A stretch of DNA of 64,000 nt. Origin: Chamaea fasciata (Eukaryota; Chordata; Aves; Passeriformes; Sylviidae). The translations under genes and the position numbers were made by a program. The stretch is taken from positions 186,001 through 250,000 of the forward strand of contig JARCOQ010000062.1 of assembly GCA_029207755.1 (NCBI GenBank), written 5' to 3'. Numbering within the stretch: position 1 is the first letter of the stretch; every line of letters begins with the position of its first letter. Shown here in pieces: positions 41,348 to 55,663 of the stretch. Under the pieces are notes generated by a model, which was not told where the DNA came from, made no database searches, and worked only from the letters and a program-made list of their open reading frames with translations.

Positions 41348-44300
41348 AGTGAGGGCCTGGCAGTGACTCTGTAAGAAGAAATGGTTTATAAAACAGGGTA
41401 AAAAAGTGGGAGCTGGCTGCTGAAGATTGATAGCAGAGATTGTTTTTGGCTTGGTTGTCGCACTAGTGATTCCACGTGGTATATCTGGATGCTTTTCAGT
41501 TTAGATTGCTGTACAAGTATGAAGTTTGTCTTGCCCTCTCTTGGTTGGGCAGCTTTATGACCATGATACTCAGTAAATGATGAGCTTTCTTTAGGTTGAT
41601 TTATACTGTTGGCTGGGGATTATTTGTGGGGTTTTTTTCTGCTTGAGGTCTCAACCATTAACAAACAAACGTGTGCTGGACTTTAGCTTTGTGCATAAAC
41701 CTCCAAAGTGGAAAAAGGCATCTGATATTTCCTGTATTTCTGTTATAATGTAGCTATAAGTGGTACAGTTTTGGGGGTGAGTGACTCACTTCTTGAGGAT
41801 TTTATTTTTAGAAGTTGGATTTGTCTTGGTTGATATTCCTTTCAGCATCTAGATTTTCTATTTGGCATATATTTTCCACGTTGACTTTAATGATCATAGT
41901 GTCAAAAAGTTAATATGCTGTTGTAGAAGCGAGAAATTTGCCTGAGTACTGGATTCCAGGGAGGAGAAATAGAAGAAAATAAGTAAATACTGTTGCAGTT
42001 TGTCTATTTAAAAGCTCTATTTAATATATTTTTTACCGTGTTGATTGCTGAGTTTAATCAGAGTCCGAATAGATTACGAACCTTCTCTCCAGTTTTAGGA
42101 AGCGGGGAGATGGCAATTTCAAGATTACCTCATCTTGTTGGCATGATTTCTTTCTAGGAAGTCTGAATGGTACATCAGAATCTACTTTGTTTTTCCAGAA
42201 GCATCAGTACTTCATGGTATTGTGGGAAAGTTCAAGTCATTACCGTGCCAACCCGTCACAGTTAATTTTTTGCAAAATGAATCCATACCAACACATGGTT
42301 TCAATCGATTTCTTATGCAGATTCTGCAGTAGCTGTGCAGATCTGTTGATTAGCTCAGCCTGTTGGAAGAGTGGGGTCTGCCCCATTTGTTGTCCTTGGG
42401 GACAGTCATGGCTGGGTTATTTCTGTGGGCCTCTCAGCTCACAAGGAAATGCCCTTCAGCTCTTACCCTGACTCAGATCAGCATGAGGAACATCATGACA
42501 TAATAGTTATTTTTTTAAAAATGTTTTTCATGTATTTGTTAAGTTGTACTGGTGCTGCATAAATTCATTAGGAGTCTTTGTGGAGTGCTGAGCACGGTTG
42601 TGGTAAATGAGTTTTGCAGGTGTGGATTGGTGGAATTGCAGTTTGCCCTGCAGTGTGTTTTAGTCTCCTTTGTGAGTGTTTCCCCACCCCTCACCTGGCT
42701 GTAACATGTATAAGTGCCCAAGTGAGCAGTTATTTACCTGTGGCAAGTCTGTTGTACCTAAACTCAGGAAATTGTGCACCTCCTGGCCCTATTTACCTTG
42801 ATCTTATTCCATAAAATCTTCATGCTGATAATCTGCGCAGCTCAGAGACACTGAAAGATGATCTGCAAAAAGAGGGAATACTTGCTCTGAACTCTATGGA
42901 GGCCCTCAGGAGTCATTCCGATTGATGTCTAGGGATTTCACAAGGATTGGACATGCTTGATCTTGAGCTTGTAATTAATTGTCAGAGTTGCTATCAGCTT
43001 TAGAAATGGGTTTCTACTAACTGGCCCAAAATAGCAATGTTGGGCTTTGAAACTGTTGCCGTTTATGTGTGAAATCAATTGCACCAAGAGCATGTTGTTT
43101 TCATGAGTAACAAAAAGGATCCTGTTCTGTAATGTCATCCCATCTGTTAGAAAATGTTAGCACCTCTCATTTCACAAGGCTTTTTTTTTTGTACACGGCA
43201 AGGATGCCTTAAATTTAGTCACGTGCAGGAAGAAATCTGCACCTGGATACTCGTTGTAAAGGCACTAGATATGTGTGATTTCTCTGTATTTTAACACTTA
43301 CTTGAATACAATAGATGAAGCTGGTCAGATGATGAAAGGGCTCTTTGGCTATTGAAAGTCCTCTTGCCACCTCATCTCTCCTACTGTCAGTGTATGCCTG
43401 ATAGTTAATAATAGCTTGACACTGGTATAGTTTCAAGCTATTTTTTGCCCATTTCCCTCTTGGTTGCCATCAAAAGAACAGGTTCTATTAGGGGAGCCTT
43501 TCTTCCTGCAAGTAAATCGATGTTTAGTGAAGAGAAAATGCATGGCAGTGGTGGAAACTTAGCAGAGCTTCCTGCTCCTGCTGCACTGCTCATCATCCCA
43601 TTTATCCATGGGGAAGGAGGGCAGTGTCTCTTTAGGATATCATGCCCTGACTCGGGGAGATTTACCTGGTGGTCCCACCCCAGAATGGTCCATAGGAAGC
43701 CTGGCAGGCTGCCAATTTCTTGCTTAGACCGAGGAATCTAAGGGACTAAAACCAGGAGAATATGTTCTGTCTGTGTTACATGATAGACATGAGCAACGTG
43801 TTATCACAGAGATGTGACAGGGACCTCGTTAGGCCCAGCAGATGTTTTAGTCCTGGCTCTCCTACTCTGAATGTGAGAGCTGGAAACATGCTGGCAGTGT
43901 AGTGCACATCCTCAGAGGACGGAAGGTAATTTGACAGCTCACTGTAACCCTCTTCAATAATGTTGACTCTTCTGGCATCGGTTTGTTGAGAATGTGGCTT
44001 CTCATGTGGAAAACCGAGACTTTTTGTAGTAAAAATAAGGATTTCTTTTCCTGATTTGTTTTTTTTTTTTTTTTTCTGGCTTAGGTTAGAAGAGAGAAAT
44101 ATTTGAATGTAGCATTGACGTGTTTGATTTCTAAACTTTATTTGGAGACTTTGAAAAAGTGAAAATACGTAAGCATTATTGAAGGAATAAAGTGTTCTTG
44201 TTTGATGCATTCGACTGTTCTTTTCTTTCTGAGAATCTGTGTTTTTAGAGATACCAGGCAGTACTTTTTCCTTTAGCAGTACCAGAGTCCTGCTGTCTGT

Positions 44301-47300
44301 CTCAAGAGAAGCCAAAAAAGGTCAGATAAGAACTGTTTAGATAAGATAGGTGGCATTTCTGTCAGTTCTCAATAGCCGGTGAACCAGATGAGGAGCTGCA
44401 CAAAACTGAAAACAAACAAGTAATGTTGCTCTGTCCCTGTCCCCCAAGTCCAAAAAATCCTCTCAATGCCCTCCAGCTGCTCTCTTAGTGAAGGGCATCT
44501 TTTCTCTTGAGTGCAAGTTTAGAAAATGTTTTGTTGTGCTGGTTATGTTAATTAAAGCGATGTTTGTTTTCCAAGACAGTGATTCAGAGGGCTGTCCTGC
44601 TCTGCATAATTACCTGTCACAGCAAAGAGAAAATATTAAGATGGGAAACTGAGATTGGTGTAAAATTCTGTCTTATCTGCAAGGTATATCAGCAGTGTGT
44701 TTGATAGAGCTTGATTGTATCCAAGATTCCAGGGGGCTCCTGGTGTCAGGTGAGAATCCTTCTTTATGGAAAGCACTTGCTCTTTTCCTGTTGATATTGG
44801 TGAGCCAAAGAAACTATTTTTTGCTGCTTCTTGTAGCAAACCGAGTGGGAAATGTGAGCTGTAACAGCGCTGCCTAAGCCTCTCTGGCAGCCTCATGCAG
44901 TAGCCTGCTTTTAATATTGGTTGGTAAGATGACAGCACTTTGCTGCCAGTCTGTGAGGTATCCATGTAAGGTGGGTTATCTTTGCTCAGGTGCCTGGAGA
45001 CTTGTTCTTACAAGAGATACAAACAATGCATTTGAGAATTTGGCACATCTGGGACATTTCATCTTGCTCTTGGAGAAAAAGGTCAAATGCTCCACAGCCT
45101 GTTTCTCTTAAATAGCAGAAAATCCCAGCATGGATTGAAGGTTTGACCCCCATTAAAATACATCAGATCTAACATAGCTGTGTGGTTTTAGCTGTGTACA
45201 TAAATACATAACTGCAGATGAATATTTAAGCACTCCTAGTGTAAATAGAAATACACAATGCACGTGCTAGGCATCCTCATGCATGCCTACAGCTGCAGAG
45301 AAAATGTACAGCAGGCAAAGGACTTTCGGATACAATGAAATGAATGGCTTTATCAAGATCTTAGTTCCTCATTAAAAATACTGAGAAGTAGAACTTGTAT
45401 GAAAGACTAAAGCTGGGATTTCAAATTAATGTGTGTGGATAATCCAGATGAACTCAATTCTGAAACGTAAGAGTGTCTATGGAGATCTGTTGAACTGTGT
45501 TCATATATATCACTGTTTCTTCTTGTCCCAAGTTTTTTTTTTTTTTTTTTAATTTCGGTTTGCCATTGTGCAGTTTTAGGAAGGTTAATATTTAGTGCTC
45601 TTTAGAAGTCCTAAAGAAAACAATTGTTTTAATACAAGACATTTCTCCCATTGTTTTAAGAGGAAAAAATGATCTTGTGTCAATGGTATGGACTCTTATC
45701 CTCCTGCTTCAGTATTCAATTCTTTTGATTCTTCTAAATTTTCAGCATCACGTGCACATGAAATTGGTCTCTTTAGTGATAGATATTTTTTGAAGGTTTG
45801 CTCAATTGTGCTTTCAGATTTTTCATTCACCTTCTGGTGGCTTGACTGGGTCTGCATCCACAAGTGCATGAACTGAACTATCATTAGCAAGTGGTGGTTC
45901 AGTTTTTCCTCTTCTGCTCTTTGTGGCCTCTAAGTTTTTCTTGTCTGCTGTCTTTGCAAGCCAGTTTTTCTGCAGGGTCACTTTAAATCACCTGGTGTAA
46001 CAAACCTGAGTATGACAAATGGGTGCATTAGGGAATGTGTCTTGCTTGTTGTGGCCATCAAAATAGGTTTCGCATGGTAGAAATTTGATAGTATATCTAC
46101 AGTTCTCCAATCTTGCTTTTGCCAGTGTCCTTGAGTTCAGTTTTTTAACAGTCACAATGAGTTACTGACTAGCTGGCATTGGAAAAATTTGACTTTACCC
46201 TCAGGGGCCACTGTAGGCTTTGCTCTGGTAAATACTTGTCCAAACATCCCCATTATTTTTCTTCAAGACATAAAATGTGACACAGGGTGCTGTGCCTGTT
46301 ATCTCCCACCTAGACTTGTTTGGTTGGTTTTTTTGGTTGGTTTTTTTTTTGTTTTCTTCTTTTCGTTTGAGAGAAACTTCAACCTTTTTATTCATTGACC
46401 TGGTGAATACTTTATCAATGTATTAAGGTCCTTTTATTAGTGTGGATTTTTTTTAAAGTTTAAAATAAAAGTCAGGGAAATATTCTAATTGTATGATTTA
46501 TATGGTTGGTTCTACTCCAGAAGAAAGCTTAATTGTTGAAATATTTCTGAGTTCCTGTGTTCTGATTTCTTGAGTAGTCTGTGCTAAGTCTTGAGCAGAA
46601 GCTTGCAGAAGAGCTGCAGGATTGAAGGAGAGCAGAAGTGACACAAAGTAAAGTTCTCCTGGGAAATCTTATGGAGGTTAAGCAAGTGCAGCAGGATTTG
46701 AGCAATGCTGCTCAGTCCATTTGTTCATGTGTGGATGCCAGGGTGGAGGAGGCTGGAACTGGGAGCCAAGATCGCTTAGAGGTGTGTCTGTGAGAGAAGC
46801 CAACTGCAATCTGCTGGTTTCTGGTGACTTTAGAGGTCCCTGTCCAGTATTAGTCCTGTCTCGTACTGGAGCAAGCTATTGATCACTTGGCCAAAAATGT
46901 TGCTGCTTTAAAGAACTTCCCCAAACTTTAGGGAATAGTGGGACTGTCATTAAGAAAGAGATATAATTCCAAGCACTTTCTCTTAGTTTTAAATGCTGAC
47001 TTCATGGGTTTTTTTTTTCCCTAAGAGTAGGAGAGCTTCATGTAAGTCTTGAAACTGCTGGTGGTTGATAGGCTTTTATTTATTTAATCAGGGCAGTGCA
47101 TGTTACAGAACTGACAGCAAAGGGATCAGGACTGGAAATATTTTTTCTAGACATCAACATGCTGCTGTGCTGTTGGGAGAAAGTGGAGATTGCTTTGCCA
47201 GCACCATCTGGGAGCCTCTGCTTGGCTGTATGGTAGGCAGACCTTTTGTGAATCAGAGGAGAATTGCCTTTGGAATAAAGCCTCTTGGTGGCAGGTTTTT

Positions 47301-50300
47301 TTAATCTGCTGCACTGACAGAATTGCTCCATCTTGTCCTCTTAATGCAAGCATGTGTGCCAAATCTGCCTGAAGGGCTCTGTATCCAGGAGAGAAGGAAA
47401 TGGTGATGCCTCTGAAAGGTGCTTGCCTTCTTTTGCGAGACCAAATAAACTTTTGGTGGCTTTGTGGGGCTGCAGCCAGCACCCTTGGGTTATATATTCT
47501 TCTTATATAAATGTAGTACACACTTTAAATTTATTGTTAGAGGAAAGAATAGAAATGTTGGCTCTAACTTGCAGAGGCAAACAGCATATGCTGTGTGTAT
47601 AATTGTCATTCTGCCCAAAAGATGTGTTGAAAATGTGCACTTTTTTTGTGTGGCAGGCAAAAAATCCCCCCAACCAAACATTTGTTAATCTTTGTGCTTT
47701 TTGGGAACAGGTTACTCAGTTGTCCTTAATAGTTGTGATGAAATGACCAAGCAGATTGTGGGTAAAGACCCTTTTGGGTTGAGGTGGTTACACAATTAAA
47801 TGAATAAAAGGTGATAGTTCTGCATTTCCAGTATGTCCAAAGCTTTTGTAGTAGAATTTTAATGAAATCCATAAGACAGTCTCGGCTGAATTAACAAAGC
47901 CAAAATTATGCATCACCAATACTTCTGTCCATTTAAGTATTATAGTAAATGTAAAAGGAAAGTCATCACTATCATTCAGAATGCTAGGAATAGAAATTGG
48001 ACAATAACCTGGCTGGTGTAAGCATTTATAGTTCTAAAAGAGCGGAAATAAATTTAAATCCTATTACAGGTTTAATAACCAGGCAAATGTAGGGTAAAGG
48101 AAAACTTTGAAAGTTGTTATAAGTTGAGTTTTGTTGCGTCTTTTTAGTTCTTGAATATCTTTCAAAGAAAGTCAAATCTCAGAGCTCTGAGACCACCTGT
48201 AGCTATAAAGCCTTGAATCCTGTTTGCTGACTCCCAAATTCAAATCTCAAATTTGTGTGGACTGCCTGAAGCCACGAATGACACAGTGAGAGCACTCAGG
48301 CTCAAATACTGTCTGCTTTTCTCTAGCTCTAGGGGCAGATTAGGCAGCACTTCAAGTCATTTCTCTGGTTTCAGTCCTTCCACTCTTCTAAAATTCACTC
48401 TCCATGCAAGTTGGCCACTTTGTTAATGACTATATTGGAGTTCAGGCTGTCTTGTGGCAGTAATGAATGGTAGTATCTTCAGAGCATGAGCAATAAGTTT
48501 TTTTCCTAATCTTTTAAGTGTTTCAGAAAACATGTTGATTGGAATAAGCTCGTTGTCATCAGTGAGACAAGAGAGAGAATGGTGTGCTTGCAAAAGAAAA
48601 CAGTGCTCAAATTTTGTACTGTTCAGTAGGTGTTTTCTGCAATTCCCTTCTTCCAAGTGGCCAAGGATCAGAAGAGAGGTCCTGACCTTGTGCAGTTTTG
48701 CAATTCATAGATGTCCAGCATGATTGAGGATTTTGGAATTAAATGGCTTGAGTTTGCTAAGTTGTAATTGAGCTGTTGGATTTCGTTCACAAAACATAGT
48801 CTGGTCAAACAACTGACCCGTATTTTGGTTGGTTATTTGATGTTCTGAAAAATAACCTGCCTTGTGAAATGCAAAATTGAGGTCAAACCTTTCATGCGCC
48901 TCATTCAAAGGAGCTTTTCACTCAAAATCACTTGAATTGAGCCATGTCTTGGTACTGTGGGGAGTTTGTCTAGAGCTAAGGATTATGGTTTATTGTCTTT
49001 GAAATCTATTTTTCTGTTAAATTCTCAATGAATACCCTCATCTGAAAGTAGATGTAGTGGTGGTATTTACCGTTAAATTCCTACTTCTTGCTCAAAAGGT
49101 CTGTCTGAACTTCTCTATCTGGTATTGACAAAGTTTGCCTTTTTGTCTGAAAAGATCCTTCATAGCATTTGATTAGGTATTGTCCCTACCCCATCCCAAT
49201 ATAAGCTTGCAAAAAAAGGAGGTCAGAGAGAGCTCTTAGGGATGTGTTTCTCCTCCCTTGGAGTACTACCGTGAGAACAGTCTTTCATGTTTGGCGTCAT
49301 TACAAGGAGATCCTCTTTTGGGTAGGTTGTACAACGTGTAAAACCTTTCACTTGCAGGTATAATAACTATGGTAAGGAAAGAACAGTGAAAGGCAGCCCT
49401 GTTCAGTTCATGTCCTGGTCAGCACTGACAGTTGTGCTTCATGCAGATTCTCACTGGGCTGATGGGCTTTGGTACCAAAGCACTGGGTCTCTCATCCTTA
49501 AACTATTGATGGTGTGACTGAACTGCTCCCTGCTCTGGCTGTGCAGTTTGCTTTCTTGACAAATATCCCCTGCTCAGGAAAATGGGTACTTCTGAGGGAG
49601 CTGCTGCTGACAAAATAACTTCAGTTTCTTATCCTTTTGAAGTAAGGTTTCTTGAGAACCTCAAGGAAACAGTCTGTTTAACTTTTATCTCTTTGTACAC
49701 AGTAATGTTTAGTGGAGAGAAGTATTTCAGCCAGATGCCCAAGTGGTAGTAGTAGTTTAGGCTGTAAATTCATAAAAGTCACACCAAACCATGTGCTCTG
49801 TGTTGGTAACATCAATACCCTTGCTGGTTTCTAAAAAGTATTTGTATTTCTGGATAAAGAAAGAGCTTCTATGAAAGTTGACTCAGCTGCTTTAGAAATC
49901 TTGTTTTGCTTCCTTTGGATTCACTGTATGTTTTAGAAGCTCTTAGGAAGGGACATGGTACAATCTGGTCACGCTCATAAATAATTTGTAAATATACTTC
50001 AGGCGTAGAAGCTGGAGAATCACTTCCCTCTTTGGAGAGTGCATCTGATTTTGTATCAGGAGGTGGAAATAATCTGATGAGTGTGTTACTTGTATGAAAA
50101 GGAAGTGTGCTGCCCTGTAGTGGAAAGATTGCTGTTCAAACATCTGAAGACCAGCCTTTCAACTGTTTGGAAAGTAAGATAAAGCAATTTTACAGAGATT
50201 TATGCACCTTGAGAAAAAGTAGATGTTGAAAAAGCACCATTAATATTCTATTACCTAGTAATCAGCAGTCATGAGGTAGAAAACCAATTTGTGATGCATT

Positions 50301-53300
50301 TTGTGGTCACAATTTTTGCAAATGAGCCTTTAGTAGCAGAGCTGGATATAAACCATTTCTGTCAGTGTCTTGGAATTGAGATTTGTGAAGTTTTATCTGT
50401 GGTGGGTTTTGTTACTGTTTTCTTACTTCCTCTGGCAACTTTTGTAAATTTGTGATACTCTAAAAGAAAGCACAGTTATCCCTATGTTTTCAAATGGACC
50501 AAGAGGCTTTTCGTTCATCTTTGAAAGGCTTATAGTAAAATGAATTTGATTGAATCTTTCAGGGTTTTTTTTTGTATGCACAATTCAGCAAAAAAAGTCT
50601 TGGTAATGAATTGCTATTTCTGATCCACAGGCTGTTTTTCTCCAGTCAGACAGTGGTTCAATATCTGCTTTAGATGTTTACAGATCAGTATATTAATGAC
50701 ACTCAACTGTGCATTTATTCTCACTGGAGCAGTGCCCATTCCTACAGAAATGCCAAGGAGAAACACCCAGCATAGAGCAAGCAAGACCAAATGTCAGTGG
50801 TCAGAAAGGGGGAACGCTTGAGAAAGTGCTTAAAGCTTTCTCTCCGGTCCCTTAAAGTGTGGGAGTGCCTTCCTGTCCTTTCCCAATTCCTTGGTGTTTC
50901 AGGCACTATTGAAATCACTGATTTGGGTTTCGTGGTGAGTGATGGATTTAAACCTCCTGCAAACTAAACCTAAATGTCAGTCTGGGATAATGCAGAGAAC
51001 AAAGCAAGTGAATTGTGGGGACAGCCTCAAATTGCTGATGTCCGCCAACAGAACTAGTCAGAGGGAAAATGTTAATTACTTAAAAAATTTAGTAATTCTA
51101 TAAGCATAAAGGAGAAGCTGTTTTCAGAAAGGATTAAGCCGGTCTTTGAGATAGGACAATTACTAGGATGCTCAACAAAACCAGCATTTGAAAGAATTGT
51201 TTGACGTAGCAATGGCACTTAGGGTGGAATGCAGTTTTCTCTCGTTCTGACAGTATACTGGATGTAGGAGGAACAGTGAAATTAAATGTGGAAAAATTTA
51301 AGTTAGTCACCTTAGCAAAAACAGTTTTCTGCACCCAAACAGAGGAATTTGTAATTCTGCATGGAATCCATGAGGGACTTTGCTCCCAGTACTTCCCCTT
51401 CTTAAAATGGGCGCAGATATCGGGTAATATGGGCGTTTTAAACACTGGCTGGGTAAATCATCACACTCTACACAGAGCAGCTCCTGTGCATCAGCTGCCT
51501 CATGGGAAGGGTCCCTGAGCAGCCACTGGCCTTTGTTCCTCACAGTTTGTGCTGTGGAGCTGCTGATGTGCAGATACACTTGTCTGGTTTTCTGTGAAAT
51601 TCTTACAGATGTGGATCCTAGTGAGTTTGGATTACAAAAATAACTCGTTCCTTAAGCCATGTTGCAACTGATTTTAAACCTAACTGCTACCCTACATTGA
51701 CATGTTTGTAAGGCAGCTGTATAGAGTACACTGAACAAGCAGAAAGGACATCCAAGTACAGAATTGCCGTTGTTATGCCCCATGTCATCCATGTTCACGT
51801 GCATAAACATAGTGTACAGCAGGTAATTTTCCATCTTGCTTTCCTATGGTCTGTAAAAATCTTACAGTTTCTGGTTGGGACTGAGACATTTGAAAGCATC
51901 CACGTGGTTAGTGGAAATGAACGGCAGCTTTAATGATTAAGCCACTCGGATACTTGCTGGCTGGCAAACTTACTAACATTTTATAACCAGTTTTAGTCCG
52001 CTCCTCTTTATGGGAGTTGGGAGGGAGAGTAAAATTCAGGTGTATATTTTTTAAGGACAAATAACTGATTAATAGGGAAGTTCAGTCAGGAACTTGAGAG
52101 AATTGCTCACCTACAGTTAAATTAGTTCAATGTGATGCGTAAAGCTTCATGTGCAGTGAACGTCTTCTACCAACACCAAACCAGGAGTGTTTTAGCTGGA
52201 GTATGAAACAGCTGAGTTACAATTATGTGCTGGTAAATTAGTGTCTCATCTTCAAAGAAAGAGCTTTTGTTAGTTATTTATTGGTAATACTTGGATGCTG
52301 TGCCACCCTGAAGTTGTGACACAATTTGGAAATCAATCCTTAGTGGACCTAGAGGTAGAACAGACTGCATGAGTTGTAGGACATGGCTGTGATTTCACTG
52401 AAGGGGGAGCAGTTTTTAGTGTAGCTTAACGACACCCGCAGTTCTTGGGTTTGGTGAAAATACACAGGTATAAACAAGCCCTTTTCGTAAGTAACTGCAA
52501 ATTGCATAAATCTACATCTCCGAGTCTGCTGTATTGTCCTACCACTTGTAATTTTAGGCTTAAAATAACAAGTATTTGAGAAATGGATTTAGAAAAGTTG
52601 CCTTATCACTGAATTTATATTTTTTTTTTCTCAAAGCCTTTGACCTTTGGCATTGATATTTTATCACGGGGGAAGGTGTTTCCAGCAGGCAGTGCTGGTG
52701 TGGCTGTGCATGCGGGTGTGTGCACACAGCCTGGTGTGGACCCTTGTTTGTTCTGCAGGTGTCCTGTTAGCTTGGCTGTTTCCTTCTCCTTCAGCTGTAG
52801 GACAGGATTTTCTCATTGGCTTGTTCCCTCCTTAAACTGTCTTTCTCCCCCCTCTGAGGTGTTGCTGTGCTGCAGTCTCCTTGTGAGGTTTAACAGGCTG
52901 CAATTAGCCCAGACACAGGAGTCGGGGTTGTCTGGGGCAGCACGATTCCAGTGATGAAAAGGCATAATAATAATTCCCCCTCAGTTCACTTGCACTTGGT
53001 GCTGTTTGATCCTGCGACTCAATCAGGAGTGGACAACATAGCTGTATTTTCTGCTCACTTTGCCTGATAGTGACTGATCTGATTTCCCCCATGTCTGTAA
53101 TTAATTTTCCCACAGAAGTATGCTTAGGTTTATGGCTTAGATAATAAGTGCTGGTGACTTGTGCTACTGTCTACATGTTTTAATCCTTTTCCACGTCTAG
53201 ATGGACTAAACAAATGCATAGTTGTTGCATCTGCCCTGCTGTAATGATTACTGTGGTGAAGACTTTTTTTTTTTTGATTTTTATAAGCTGCTGTTTTATC

Positions 53301-55250
53301 TTGCAAGAAGTTACTGAATTACTCCTCCAGAAGGCTACTAAAGTAAGAGGTTTATGGCTTTTATTGTCCTTCTGTTATATCAACAGTTAATGGACAAGTA
53401 GGTACAAAGTACTGAAAAATTGGGTTCTACTGTAAAAATGGCATCAAACCCAGTCTTTCCTGGATACAATATTGAGGTGTATAGTCCTGTGTAAAAAAAT
53501 CCCAAGCATTAAAACCTGAAGCAAAATCGCCCAAGTCACGAGTAGATATCGAAGATAGAAGGCAATTAATATTTGGGAGAGCCAGTGAATGCAGCACGAT
53601 GAGCGTGACAAAATGTCCTGGGAGTTGGGTGTGTGTAAGAGCCAAATCTGTGCCATTGGTTTATACTCCGAGTTTTCTGGATGAACTGGAAAGAAAGGCA
53701 GTATTGTTGTTGGGACGTGTAAATTGCTGTATTATTTCATTTCTCTCCAAGGGAAAACTTGTCTCTTCAGGAATTTCCCAACCAGTATTTACAGCTGATT
53801 CTATCACTTCTGAGTAAAGTTACTTTTCCAATTGTCTTCTTAGTAAATCATTTTTAAAAAGTTGACTTTTTGCTAGAGTAGTTCAAAATGTAATGCTGTT
53901 TTGTGTGGTCCAAGATAGTTATGCTTGTTCTAGAAATTGTTTCATTTCCAAGGAAAACTTGCTGTAGGAGAATTTGAGTGAAATGATTATTTCAAGCTAC
54001 TTGTCACAAGAGGAATTAGCTAGAGATTAACCTGTTGGAGCAGGACATTTTTTTCTCTCAACTTCCATTTAGACTTCAATTTTATTATCCCTTTTTTTGG
54101 CATGAGTTTGTTTTCTTGTGTGCTTGCAGATAATAGTGACATCTGACTTCTCTCAAGACGCTTAACCTGCTGTGTTAGAAGGAAAGAGAAATCTCTCCTG
54201 TTTCCATCAATCTTGTATGGCTGATGAAGAAAAAGCAGTGGCTATGCTATATTAGGGGGATGTATTTTTGTTCTGCTGTTTTGTTGTTGGACTCGTGTCT
54301 GTGTTGCAGTGTAGTTGTGAAAGAGATATATATTTATCCTTAAAATAAATAACTTTTAATATGCTGAAGTAAAAGTGAATTCTCATGCTAGGTCGTATCT
54401 ATTTATCAGGGATAATTTGGTTGGTAGAAATGCTGAACACTGATTATGTGGCTCCTCTAACTGCCAGTGGGTTTCTGGACCTTGTCCTATAAAGAAGGTA
54501 AAGCTGAGGATGCCCTGGTATATTTGAAACGCTACTGAAACTTAACAGGCTTCAGTCACAGCTTTTAGGAGTTGAAGGGAGGTACTTCTTTCCTAAAATG
54601 CCCTGTTCCATTTTACAAGTGGCACAAAGCATGAGCGAGGCCAGGTCTGATAAAAAACCACCGTACTTAAAACTCTAGCAAGACCAAGTTCCTTTGCAAG
54701 TGAAGTTCTTGTATGTGGTACCAAGACCTGCATTTACATGCTTAGAAAAATCCTTTTTTAAAATTTATTTTTCTGTGTTTAGAAACTACCCTTGTTTTGC
54801 CACCCTAGTCAGCATAGAACAGTGTTTTGTGGGCTAGGTGATTTTGCTATTAAAACCTCATGTTATTGTTTTAAATGTGTTGTATTGAACAAAATAAAGC
54901 ACTTGGCTTTCAGCAGTAATTTAAATAACAAATAGTTTATATATAAAGAACATTTCTTAAAATGCCTCCCTGAAAGTAGATGTTCCTAAATATTCAGGGA
55001 GACCTTACATCCTTTGTGATTAAGTAGTGCTGAAATTATTTCAAAACCTAAATTTTTGAAATGCTGCTGTAATTAATGATTAATAGGGAGCTTAAATCCA
55101 GCTAAGTATCTGCCTGAGAAGTGCCAGTGCTGCTTGGTTTTCTGTGTTTGCCTCTCCTAGCAATGCTTTTTGTGTTCACGTCGAAACTGGAGGTAAACAG
55201 TTTACAGATAAAATGGAGCCTCCTCCATAAAACTGTGGCACTGGGGAGAT
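41348..55250. other. Long AT-rich region without supportable genes
   Basis: Ordinary AT-rich vertebrate intergenic or intronic sequence. Poly(T) runs lie at about 44059-44078 and 45533-45551. The short open frames show no motif, no paralogy to each other and no consistent splice framing. No tRNA-like cloverleaf or CR1 end was recognised. Confidence 0.5.
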
Positions 55251-55309
55251 GTCAGGATACATCCAGGTTGGAAACAACCCCTGACTGTTAACAAGAACAA
55301 ACAAAGCGT

Positions 55310-55663
55310 GTGACCCATGCCGTGCAGCTGGCGAGGGGGCTCGGAGACTGTGCAGTGATTCTCCCAGCCCCGGTAGCTCTGGCAGCAGGGCTGCAGCACA
55401 TTTTTGGTGTGGATTTCCTGCAGGGCCGTGTTTATGTTGGAGGCGGCACACAAGCTGCTGTGTGGACATCAAATTATTCTATTGGTTTGAGGATTAATGA
55501 GGTTAAATTAGCTCAGTCGTTTACTGCACGTTTTGTTGAGGTTCAAGCTGTCCAGGCTGTTGCAGTTAATAGGAGCAGCCCAGAATGCTGCCGGTTAAAT
55601 GTGAGTTACTCACCAGGGATCCAGAGTTCATTATTGGAAGGAATAGGACAACTTTACTCCTGA
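55310..55663 (+). mobile_element. Possible retroviral RNase H relic
   Basis: The 117-codon frame contains VYVGGGTQAAVW, and about 20 residues later LAQSFTARFVEVQAVQAV. These resemble the retroviral RNase H layout YTDGS..AAVW ... SAQFVELxAV with its catalytic Asp and Glu. The Asp of the first motif is Gly here, so it would be inactive. No flanking pol sequence was recognised, so this rests on two motifs. Confidence 0.35.
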
